12,545 nucleotides of DNA from an uncultured delta proteobacterium (GTDB lineage Bacteria; Myxococcota_A; Bradymonadia; REDH01), in the NCBI GenBank assembly GCA_903912275.1, contig CAIWGR010000529.1, forward strand, positions 1-12,545, in the 5' to 3' direction. Positions 1 to 8,000 of this stretch are shown piece by piece (position 1 is the first letter of the stretch; each line of letters begins with the position of its first letter). The translations under genes were made by a program, and so were the position numbers. The notes beneath the pieces are model-generated. The model was given only the letters and a program-made list of their open reading frames with translations. It ran no database searches and was not told the DNA's origin.

Positions 1-133
1 CGCTGAAGCCAAAGAGCGGCCCGGTGATGAGCCAGACAGCGATGATGAGGACGGCAAGGGAGAAGGTGACCGAGCGGCCGGCGAACCGTGACGCGCCCTT
101 GGTGAACCTAGCGTAGTTGTCGGAGAGGCTCAT
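1..133 (-). CDS. Low-affinity iron permease family protein, N-terminal fragment
   Basis: The 44 visible residues begin MSLSDNYARF and form a short basic lead (TKGASRFAGR) followed by a hydrophobic helix at residues 22-38 that ends in the sequence WLITGPLFGFS. A short basic N-terminus plus a first membrane helix ending in a W-x-x-T-G-P-x-F-x-F/Y-S motif is typical of the bacterial low-affinity iron permease (Iron_permease) family, small inner-membrane proteins whose transport role in bacteria is mostly inferred from fungal Fet4. The rest of the gene lies outside the window. The ATG at 131-133 was chosen because the residues after it fit the family start; no strong Shine-Dalgarno is visible upstream. 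The gene reads away from the motility cluster and lies below the tRNA-Phe terminator, so it is probably transcribed on its own. Confidence 0.62.
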   Translation of the reverse strand, partial: MSLSDNYARFTKGASRFAGRSVTFSLAVLIIAVWLITGPLFGFS

Positions 134-223
134 GCGACGGCTCGTTGGGAGGGGAGGAGATTGCCACCCATGCTTCACGGGAGCAGTCGAGGCAAGCCTT
201 CTGCCGCGCGGAAGAGGTGGGGC

Positions 224-262
224 AAAACGAACAAACCCGAACGACCTTGGAGGGCATTCGGG
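224..262 (-). terminator. Intrinsic terminator of tRNA-Phe
   Basis: Read on the minus strand, 262-257 (CCCGAA) pairs with 241-236 (TTCGGG). Inside it there is a U-G and a G-C pair, one mismatch and two more G-C pairs, closing a loop of about 5 bases. The stem is followed directly by a T-rich tract (TTTGTTCGTTTT, 235-224). It starts 12 bases past the tRNA 3' end, where a rho-independent terminator would be expected. Confidence 0.75.
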
Positions 263-273
263 CTGTTGCGGAG

Positions 274-346
274 TGGTCAGGGAGGGAATTGAACCCCCGA
301 CACGAGGATTTTCAATCCTCTGCTCTACCGACTGAGCTACCTGACC
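274..346 (-). tRNA. tRNA-Phe (anticodon GAA)
   Basis: The minus strand folds as a standard 73-base tRNA. The acceptor stem is GGTCAGG (346-340) with CCTGACC (281-275), and the discriminator is A at 274. The D-arm contains AGCTCAGTCGGTAGAGC. The anticodon stem-loop AGGATTGAAAATCCT carries GAA, which reads Phe codons UUC/UUU. The T-arm loop is GTTCAAT. The D-arm and anticodon arm closely resemble bacterial tRNA-Phe. The 3' CCA is not encoded (the next bases read CTC), so it must be added by nucleotidyltransferase. It has its own promoter and terminator and is unrelated to the neighbouring protein genes. Confidence 0.97.
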
Positions 347-364
347 GTGTGAACGGACGGGGGG

Positions 365-393
365 CGTGTAGTGGAGCCCGATTGTGATGTCAA
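365..393 (-). promoter_or_regulatory. Sigma-70-type promoter for tRNA-Phe
   Basis: On the minus strand a perfect -35 box TTGACA (393-388) is followed by a 17-base spacer and a weak -10 box TACACG (370-365). This predicts a transcription start near 357, about 10 bases before the mature tRNA 5' end, leaving a short leader for RNase P. The consensus -35 and ideal spacing support it; the -10 matches at only three positions. Confidence 0.6.
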
Positions 394-634
394 CATGGCT
401 TCGCAGAACCGGGCGCAAGCAGCGGGAGTTCGCGAGGTCGGCAGGCACGGGCAGCGACGCTACGCCGAGCACAGTTTAGGCTGCTTTCGAGGGCGAGGCG
501 CGACCGTGAGGTTTGCTCGCCTCGCTGCTGATCGCGATTGAAAACGGAGGGGCGGTTGGGTAGGGGGTTAGCGCCCTCGTCCGTCTGCGATGATCGGGGC
601 TGGTTCCTAGACCTGCACAACGCGAGTAGTTCAC
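394..634. other. Non-coding gap between tRNA-Phe and the gliding-type cluster
   Basis: No convincing gene is visible. The stretch holds an 8-base inverted repeat, GCGAGGCG at 493-500 and CGCCTCGC at 518-525, separated by 17 bases. It has no T-tract on either side, so it is not a terminator; it could be a regulator site or an RNA hairpin. Downstream of it, TTGAAA (538-543) lies 17 bases from TAGGGG (561-566). This is a possible but poor plus-strand promoter for the cluster, since the -10 matches at only two positions. A promoter for the seven-gene run is expected here, but I cannot place it firmly. Confidence 0.4.
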
Positions 635-2179
635 ATGTTGCGAAAGGGTGTTCGGACGCGCCGCACAGGCGCATCGGCAGTGACCGGCGCAATGGCCGCG
701 ATGGCGCTTTGCCTCGTAGCGCTGACCGGCTGCAAGCCATCGATCTTCATCTCCAAGGACCCGGCAAAGCTGGGCGCCGTCTACTCGACAGGCGCGCTCC
801 CCTTTGAAGGCGCCTGTGGCGTGAGCGACGAGTCGGGTGTTCGCATCCAGTTCGCCATGACCACCAGCACGCAGCCTGCGCTGCCCATCCGGCAGGGTAG
901 CAAGCTCCCCGGCTTCGAGGTGAAGGTGCCAGACAACTTCAACGCAGCGAGTGTCGAGTTCGCTGACTTGGCGGAGTCGCCCGCCAACAAAGCCGTCGTC
1001 TACCCTGCGCCAGACATCGCCTGCGCGACCGACGCTGATTGCACCAACGGCATGGTCTGCGATCTCCGCGCCCGCGCCCAGACCTCGGGCGATACCACCC
1101 GCGTCTGCCAGCTCAAGACCACGCTCGGCCAGATCACGTCGCGCCAGCTGGTCCAGACCCGGCCTCCGACCCCCTTCACCCACGAGGTGCTCGTCCTCTT
1201 CTCGAACGGTTCGACCATTTTGGGTGCCAACACCAACGGCACCTCGAACCCCGACCGTCAGAGCGACCCGAACGAGTATCGCACCTCGTCGGCCTACTAC
1301 CTCACCTCGCGGTTGGCTACGCTCGCCAACCTGCCCGGCGGCCTCGACGAGTCCGTCAAGATCTGCGTCGGCTACTTCAACGAGCCCTCGGGGTTGACGC
1401 TGAAGCTGCTGCCTGCCGGCGCCACCCCCGAGACCTGCTTCAACCGGGTGGATGGCGAGGTCGTGAACGACATCCAGCGGGTCAACGCTGTCGTCGATGG
1501 CCTCTTCACGCAGGTCCAGAGCACCTCGCAGCAGGGCCCGCGCTCCAACTACGGCGTCCTCAAAGAGGGTGCCTCCATCTTGGGTGCGGCCACCACCACG
1601 CGCAGGAAGCACATCATCCTGGTTACAGACGGCCGCGACGATGGCTCGAACATCAACACCGAGAACTTCGACACAGCGGTGTCGGCGCTGCTGGGGAACG
1701 ATGTTCAGGTCCATGTGCTGCAGCTCGACTACCCGGGTGATGGCGGTCTTCGTAACCCCGCGGGACCCATCGACCACCTTGCGCAGATCGCCTGCCAGAC
1801 GGGCGGCAGCTACCAGTATCTGTCGAGTCCTGCTGACTTCGAGACCGCCTACTCTGCCATCGCGAACAACATCGCGGGCGGCTTCGAGTTGGGCGTTGTT
1901 GTTGGAGGGTTGGACAGCCTGCCGGCCGGCTCCTACCGCGTCGCAACAACCATGGCCGTCACCCTGGGTGATGCGACCCTCAACAAGGGGGTCAAGTCGG
2001 TAGACTTTGCCTACTCGGCCGATGGCGATAACCGCCTCACCCTCTTCAAGCGGGGGCCTGCCTTTTGCGCCGTCGGCGAGGTGGCGGCAGACTGCCTTTG
2101 CGCCGAGGGCCTGAACGATTGTCACTTCTGCACCGCTTCGGGCGAACCCGACCCAGAAGGCTCGGGGGCTTGCCTATGA
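635..2179 (+). CDS. CglB-like VWA-domain surface lipoprotein
   Basis: The 514-residue protein starts with a type II signal peptide: basic n-region (RKGVRTRR), hydrophobic core, and lipobox L30-T-G-C33. The +2 residue is Lys, with no Asp retention signal, which fits the outer membrane. The mature part has 14 further cysteines. They include a C130-x5-C136-x5-C142 module closed by C158 and a C-terminal cluster (C478, 487, 489, 496, 499, 513), so several disulfides are likely. A VWA fold is inferred at about residues 182-415 from the first strand and loop (VLVLFSNGST, 185-194), a helix start (SNYGVLKEG, 314-322) and the strand IILVTDGRDDG (337-347). In M. xanthus the VWA lipoprotein CglB is the gliding adhesin held by the Glt outer-membrane proteins; the barrel and Glt genes downstream suggest the same job here. 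The usual metal-site D-x-S-x-S is degraded. No clear Shine-Dalgarno precedes the ATG; the signal peptide decides the start. It could instead be an unrelated VWA lipoprotein. Confidence 0.6.
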   Translation: MLRKGVRTRRTGASAVTGAMAAMALCLVALTGCKPSIFISKDPAKLGAVYSTGALPFEGACGVSDESGVRIQFAMTTSTQPALPIRQGSKLPGFEVKVPDNFNAASVEFADLAESPANKAVVYPAPDIACATDADCTNGMVCDLRARAQTSGDTTRVCQLKTTLGQITSRQLVQTRPPTPFTHEVLVLFSNGSTILGANTNGTSNPDRQSDPNEYRTSSAYYLTSRLATLANLPGGLDESVKICVGYFNEPSGLTLKLLPAGATPETCFNRVDGEVVNDIQRVNAVVDGLFTQVQSTSQQGPRSNYGVLKEGASILGAATTTRRKHIILVTDGRDDGSNINTENFDTAVSALLGNDVQVHVLQLDYPGDGGLRNPAGPIDHLAQIACQTGGSYQYLSSPADFETAYSAIANNIAGGFELGVVVGGLDSLPAGSYRVATTMAVTLGDATLNKGVKSVDFAYSADGDNRLTLFKRGPAFCAVGEVAADCLCAEGLNDCHFCTASGEPDPEGSGACL

Positions 2180-2250
2180 GCCGCTACCAAATTTCATCCC
2201 TGTTTCGGTTTCGCCGTCCTTCGTCCCCCGATTTCGTTCGAGAGGAGAGA

Positions 2251-2985
2251 ATGCATCTCTTGACCCGACTGGCTGTTGTCCTCTCCACGGTTGCTACCGT
2301 GGCCTCTTTTCCGCTTGTTGCCAGCGCGCAGGAGGGCGGTGACGAAGCCGCTGCCGCGCCCGCTGCGGCGCCTGCCTCCGAGTCTGACGACAAGGTGGAG
2401 TTCTGGGCGAAGCAGCGCCAGGTGCGGGTCATCCAGCGCCGTCTCTTCGAGAAGGACGGGCAGACCAACCTCACGCTCGGCGTGGGTATGCTCCCCAACG
2501 ACCCCTTCCAGACCTACACGCAGGGTAACCTTCGCATCGGTCACCACATCACCGAGTCGCTATCGCTTGAGGCCTCTGGCTCCTACGTCTTCCTGACGCA
2601 GGCAAGCGACCTTGCTGACTACCTGCGGGATCAAGGGGACTACAACATCTTCTCGCGCGACCTCCAGAAGTGGCGGGGCAATGTGGTGGTGAACTGGTCG
2701 CCGATGTACGGTAAGTTCGCCTTCGCAGGCCAGAAGCTTGCCCACTTCGACTGGTTCTTCGGCGCCGGTGCCGGCGCGCTTGGCGTTGAGACCAGCGACG
2801 AGGGTGACCTCGGCGTGGCCAAGGCCAAGACGACCGCAGAGGCCATTGTTGCGACGGGCTGGGATATCCATCTCGCGCAGTCGTTCGCGCTCCGTGTCGA
2901 TGTCCGGCAGTTCATCTTCAAGAAGACAGGCGGTGGCACGGCGCTGCCGACGGAGATTGCGCTCGGCGCCTCCTACTTCTTCTAG
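2251..2985 (+). CDS. Outer-membrane beta-barrel protein, GltA/GltB type
   Basis: The 244-residue protein has a clean signal peptide (MHLLTRLAVV to A24-S-A26, cleaved before Q27), then an acidic Ala/Pro linker to about residue 48. A conserved lead-in (VRVIQRRLFEKDG) follows, then alternating hydrophobic and polar strands to a C-terminal aromatic end (GASYFF), the typical barrel-insertion signal. The pattern R-L-F-x-K-D-G, then N-D-P-F, then I-G-H-H-x-x-E-S-L resembles the small 'outer membrane beta-barrel domain' proteins abundant in Myxococcota. GltA and GltB of the M. xanthus gliding complex are barrels of about this size that work with CglB. The gene lies between a CglB-like lipoprotein and gltC, matching that partnership, but I cannot tell GltA from GltB or CglE. 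The ATG at 2251 is preceded by AGAGGAGAGA. An upstream in-frame ATG at 2176 overlaps the previous stop but would bury the signal peptide. Confidence 0.72.
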   Translation: MHLLTRLAVVLSTVATVASFPLVASAQEGGDEAAAAPAAAPASESDDKVEFWAKQRQVRVIQRRLFEKDGQTNLTLGVGMLPNDPFQTYTQGNLRIGHHITESLSLEASGSYVFLTQASDLADYLRDQGDYNIFSRDLQKWRGNVVVNWSPMYGKFAFAGQKLAHFDWFFGAGAGALGVETSDEGDLGVAKAKTTAEAIVATGWDIHLAQSFALRVDVRQFIFKKTGGGTALPTEIALGASYFF

Positions 2986-3035
2986 GCTGAACGGTCTGTC
3001 TCCTTCTCTGACCCCATACCTGCCAGGAACCTGAC

Positions 3036-4988
3036 ATGGTTGTCTCATCCCTTCAATCCAAGATGGTCCGTCGCGTGGCGGCCTGGTCTGTGGCTGCGCT
3101 TGTAGCGCTGTCTTCGACCGCGGCCTTCGCCATCGACAAGAGCCAGATTATGAACCTGCAGCTTGCAGGTCTGTCTGCGGATGTCATCGTCAACGTCATC
3201 CGCAGCGACACGAGCGGCGTGAACATCACCGAAGCCGAGATCGGCGAGCTCCGCGCTGCGGGTATCCCTCAGCCGGTCCTCGATGAGCTCTGCTTGCGGG
3301 TGGGCTGCACGGCAGCGCCCGGTGGCGGCAGTGGTGCAGCCGTCCGCCCCGGAGGCGGTCGTGGCCGCAACGACGCGGCAGTGATGCAGCAGGAGCGCGA
3401 GCGCCAGCAGCGTCTCGAAGAAGACCGTCGTCGCATCGAGCAGGAGCGCTTTGAGCAGGAGCGCGCCAACATGGTCGAGCGCATCGAGGCAGACAAGCGT
3501 CGCACGGCGAGCGTACAGACCGCGTTTGCCGGCCTGCGTGCCACCGACCGGCTCATGCGTGAGGGCGATTATCTTCGCGCGGCCGCAGTGTTTGAGCGCT
3601 TCATGACCGAGGTGAATCCCGCGCCCGACTCCCCCGAGTACTACGCCGGTCTCACGGGTTTCGTCCGCGCGATGCACAAGGCCGGCTACGCCTACGCGAT
3701 CCGCGGTAAGGCGCTGGAGTGGGTCCTGCTCGGGCCGGGCCACTCAGAGTTCGCGGAGGGCTTCGCCATCCTCGACGACATCTCGCGCGACACCAACTAC
3801 TTCGACCCCTCCTTCGAGCGGCTCGCCGATCTCGCGGTGAGCGACCAGTCGCCCGGTTTCCAAGATGCCTGGAACTTCTGCCTTGGCCGCTTCTTCTGGA
3901 CCTACGAGAACCCCGTTCGCGCCATCGAGTTCTTCTCGCGTATCTCCAAGTTTTCACCTGACGCGGCCAAGGGCGCCTACCTCTCCGGCACCATGCAGCT
4001 GAAGAACCAGGAGAACCGGGACGCCATCGGCTCCTTCCAGCGCGCGATCACGCTCGCTGGCGACAGGGCCGAAGCCAAAGATGCAAAGGAACTCTCCTAC
4101 CTGGCGCTCGCCCGTCTGGCCTACGAGGTAGGTCAGTACGACGCGGCACTCTTCTACTACCGTAAGATTGGCGCCGATTCGCAGCGTCACCCGCGCGCGA
4201 TGTTCGAGCAGGCCTGGACCTACTTCTTGAAGCAGGACTGGAACCGGACGCTCGGCGCGCTTCAGGCGCTTCACAGCCCCTACTACGACAAGCACTACTT
4301 CCCCGAACTGGGTGTGATCGAGGCCGCGGCCTTCTACAACACCTGCAACCTGGATGCGGCCGAGCGGGCGCTCTCGGAGTTCGATACGTCGATTGTCGCG
4401 CTCGAGCAGAAGGTTGCTGCCTTTGTGACCGAGACGGTCTCACCGGAGGTCTACTGGAATGCCGCCGAGCAGTTCTACGCGCTGCAGGGCACGGGCGACG
4501 CTGTGAAGCTGCCGGTCGAGGCCATCCGCACGGTGCTTCGCGACAAGCAGTACCAAGGCCAGCTCGAGGTCATCAACCAGCTCCGCAAGGAGTCGAAGAT
4601 GCTCGAGAAGGCTGAGCCCATGCTCGGCAGCTTCGCGACCGAGACGCAGCAGCAGATTGAGCTCGACATCAAGTCGAAGATTGTCGACGGCGGTCTCCGC
4701 GTGGCGCAGCTGCTTCGTGAGATGGACGCTGAGCTGGTGGACTGGCGCCTGAAGGGCCAGGAGGTCGGCATCGAGATCAACGGCGACCTCATCAACGCGA
4801 CCCGTCGCGCGCTGGAGGGGGGCACGGTCGACAAGGCCGCCGCCAAGACCGAACTCTTGCTCGCGCAGGACTGGCTCTTCTGGCCCTACGAGGGCGAGTA
4901 CTGGTCTGACGAAGTCGACTACTTCCGCGGCAACCCTGCCGACCTTCGCGACGAAGACACGGGTCTTTGCGCGGAAAGCAATCCCTAA
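3036..4988 (+). CDS. gltC: GltC-like periplasmic TPR/coiled-coil gliding motility protein
   Basis: The 650-residue protein has a signal peptide (residues 1-32, cleaved after AFA). Next come a small helical region at 33-91 with two similar helix units and C86/C91, a Gly-rich spacer (95-110), and a strongly charged coiled coil at about 117-157 (QQERERQQRLEEDRRR-like). Degenerate TPR helices fill most of the rest; the clearest lie at 280-420 (for example RAIEFFSRISKFSP and YDAALFYYRKIG). Size, secretion and TPR content match GltC, which in M. xanthus acts in the periplasm near the outer membrane with GltA/GltB. Here it directly follows a GltA/B-type barrel and is 20 bases ahead of the GltD-like gene. 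AGGA a few bases upstream supports the ATG at 3036; the ATG at 3063 would also leave a good signal peptide. The name rests on architecture and context. Another secreted TPR scaffold is the alternative. Confidence 0.65.
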   Translation: MVVSSLQSKMVRRVAAWSVAALVALSSTAAFAIDKSQIMNLQLAGLSADVIVNVIRSDTSGVNITEAEIGELRAAGIPQPVLDELCLRVGCTAAPGGGSGAAVRPGGGRGRNDAAVMQQERERQQRLEEDRRRIEQERFEQERANMVERIEADKRRTASVQTAFAGLRATDRLMREGDYLRAAAVFERFMTEVNPAPDSPEYYAGLTGFVRAMHKAGYAYAIRGKALEWVLLGPGHSEFAEGFAILDDISRDTNYFDPSFERLADLAVSDQSPGFQDAWNFCLGRFFWTYENPVRAIEFFSRISKFSPDAAKGAYLSGTMQLKNQENRDAIGSFQRAITLAGDRAEAKDAKELSYLALARLAYEVGQYDAALFYYRKIGADSQRHPRAMFEQAWTYFLKQDWNRTLGALQALHSPYYDKHYFPELGVIEAAAFYNTCNLDAAERALSEFDTSIVALEQKVAAFVTETVSPEVYWNAAEQFYALQGTGDAVKLPVEAIRTVLRDKQYQGQLEVINQLRKESKMLEKAEPMLGSFATETQQQIELDIKSKIVDGGLRVAQLLREMDAELVDWRLKGQEVGIEINGDLINATRRALEGGTVDKAAAKTELLLAQDWLFWPYEGEYWSDEVDYFRGNPADLRDEDTGLCAESNP

Positions 4989-5008
4989 TCGATTCATTCA
5001 GGTAGAAC

Positions 5009-8000
5009 GTGGTGCACAACATGTTGCGGAAGGTTCTTCTCACTTCGGCCCTCGCGGCTGGAGTTTTGTTTCCGGCGCTCGCTTCGGCGCAGCGGGCTCA
5101 CGAGACCCCCGGCTACGCAGGCGAGGGCATGCCCTATCGTGACTGCTCTGGCGGGGCGGCTCCGGCCGACCAGTCCACGCTGAGCGATGGGCCGCTTCGG
5201 GCCGATGCGGCAGGTGCGGGTGGCGCGGTCTCCTCGCTCGATGCGGAGCGCAACCGGCAGCGGCTGACAGCCCAGCTGAACGAGCAGATTCGGCGCTATG
5301 ACGGCATCCTCGAGAACATGCCGCCGGACTATCCGAACCGTGCAGACATCCTCTTCCGCAAGGCGCAGGATCTCAAGGAGATCTCCGACGCCGAGTACCA
5401 GGTTGTCTACGCGAAGTTCCGCGAGTGCATGAACAACTGGTACACCTGCGGTGGCGATTCGGAGTGCTACGAGCCGCTCCGCGACTATTCGGTGCCCATC
5501 GCCAACTTCCGGGACATCGCGCGGAACCATCCCGGTTACACGCGCATTGATGAGGTCATCTTCCGCCTCGGCGAGCTCCTCATCAAGAACGATCAGGGCT
5601 CTGAGGGTGTAACCTACCTGCAGAACCTTGCCCGCAACTACCCCAAGTCGACCTATCTGTGCGAGGCCAACCAGCTGATGGGTGACCACTTCTTCGACCG
5701 TGGCATTCTGACAGCTGCGCGCCAGAACTACGACGACTCGCTCAAGTTCAAGACCTGCGACCTGCGCACCTATGTGCTCTACAAGCTGGCCTGGGTCGAC
5801 ATCAACGAGTCGCTGTTTGACGAGTCGCTCACCAAACTCCAGACCGTGGTCTCGGAAATCGACTCCGCCAAGGACAAGCGGAACGACCTCCGCAACCAGG
5901 CGCTCACCGACATGCTCAAGTGCTACTCGGAGCTCCCGAACGGCTGGCAGTCGGCGCGTGACTACTACGAGCAGCGGCTTGGCGAGAACGAGATGCGCCG
6001 CAAGCTGACCATGCTCGGAGGCCTCTTCGACACGCAGGGCAAGCATGAGGAGCGCTACGCGCTTTCGGGCTTCTTCCTTGAGCGGTTCGGCAAAGAGGAG
6101 AAGGTTCCGCAGTGGGCAGAGGAGCAGCTCGACGCGCTCACCAAGCTCGGCGACTGGGATCGCTATGAGGCGCGGGCCCGCGAGTTCATCGCGCTGCTCG
6201 ACCCCCGCGCGGCCTGGACCCTCAGTCAGCCCGCCGGCAGCCGCTCGCTCGGCAACGCCCGGCAGCTCGCAGAAGGCACGATGCTCGGCATCATCAACCG
6301 TAACTACCAGGAGGCGGAGCGCCTCAAGACCAAGCCCGATGAGCAGCATGCGCTCGTGGAGGAGGTCGCGGCCGACTACGCGGAGTTCTTCCGCCGGTTC
6401 CCCGACAGCAAGGAGTCCTACGACCAGCGCTTCGACTACGCCGAGTTGGTCTATTACAAGATCGTCAACGGCGGGAAGTGGTCGGAGAAGTACTGGCTTC
6501 CGCGCGACCGTTTCGACGTCTACCTGCGCCAGGCGGGCGACCTCTACAAGTCGGTCGTCGAAATGAAGCCCGACCCGAAGGCCGAGCATGCGCATGACTC
6601 CGCCGTCGGTGCGCTGCAGGTCTATGACGATTTCATGATGCGCGAGGTTCCCGACATCAGCGAGCCGCTCCCGCCGCCCGACAAGTTCAAGTTCGTCGCC
6701 GAGCAGGCGCTCGGAACGGCCAGCAAGGACTATGTCGACATCGTCGAATGGTTTGCGAAGCTCTACCCCGACGACGACCTGATCCCTGAGTCGAGCTGGC
6801 GCGCTGCCTCTCTCTACCTCCGCAACGGCTTCGTCGGTGAGGCTGCCGCGCGGTTCGAGACCATCATTGAGCACCATGCCAAGCATCGCTTCGCGCAGGA
6901 GGCCGGTCTGGCCGCCTTCGTCTGCTACCAGCACGTGAAGAACTACGGGAAGATTGAGTCGGTGGCGCGCACGCTGCTCGGCACCTGCAAGAACAACGCT
7001 GCGCTCTGCAAGGCCGACCAGCTCAAGCGGAACATCGCCTATGCGATGGACATGCAGGCAAACGAGATCACCGACGCCGGAAAGAAGCAGGAGATTGACG
7101 GTGACCGCCGCGGCGCGCTCGAGCAGTTCGTGCTCGCCGCCAACAAGCGCGTCTCGCTCTACCGCGAGTTCCCGACCTCGGAGTTCGCTGCCAAGGCGCT
7201 TTTCAGCGCCGCAGCGACCTTTGAACAGGCGCGCGACATCGACCAGTCGATCAAACTCTACAACGAGTTCCTGACCGCCTTCGACAAGAGCGACATCGGT
7301 GCTGTCCTCGACACGACGATTGCAGCCGATACCAAGGCGGCCGCCGTTTCGGACATTCGCGGCATGATTCCTGCGGCGAAGTATGTTCTTGCACTCATCC
7401 ATGACTCGCAGGCCGACTTTGAGAAGGCTGCCGATTGGTTCGAGAAGCTCGACGCCTACGAGACCTTCGAAGACCGCCCCGTCGCCATCCTTCGGGCCGG
7501 TCGTCTTCGGGAGGCCATGGGGCAGTACGACAAGGCAATCGCGCTCTACAACCGCTACATCACCCTGAAGCCGACCTCGGAAGAGGCGCGCAACCTCTTC
7601 TTCGTGATCGCTGAGATCGAGATGGATCGGAAAAGCTTCGATGCCGCCTATGCGGAGTACCAGAAGTTCATCGACACCGCTGGCACCGACACCGTCCGGA
7701 AGTTGGTCGCCACCTACCGCCAGGCGGAGATTCGGCGCAACGCAGGCAAGATGGACCTCGCACTGGCGCTCTACCGGCAGATTTACGTGATGTATGGACC
7801 GGGCGTGCTCGGCTTCGACAAGAACGGCCTGCCGACGGAGTGGACTACCGCGCCGGGCAAGAACTTCCCGGATGAGAAGGCGCGGAACTCGGTCCTTCCG
7901 TTGGTCGCTGCGGCCCGGTTCTATGTTGCCGATTTGGCCTTCACTGCCGCCAAAGGCAAGGACCTGAAGTACCGCGAGGGCAAGTGGGAGAAGCTTGCCG

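Noticed and set aside
274..346. tRNA-Phe as an integration site for a mobile element
   Set aside because: No integrase, transposase or second copy of the tRNA end was seen in the window, and flanking composition is uniform.
117..387. Two short plus-strand open frames across the tRNA region
   Set aside because: They read antisense through the tRNA-Phe gene and its terminator and have no protein features.
476..2125. A 549-codon minus-strand open frame opposite the VWA lipoprotein gene
   Set aside because: The translation is compositionally biased and has no recognisable motif. The plus strand carries a lipobox, a VWA pattern and conserved cysteines.
2176..2250. ATGA-overlap start for the beta-barrel gene at 2176
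   Set aside because: It would put 25 residues before a clean signal peptide, and a strong purine-rich Shine-Dalgarno sits directly before the ATG at 2251.
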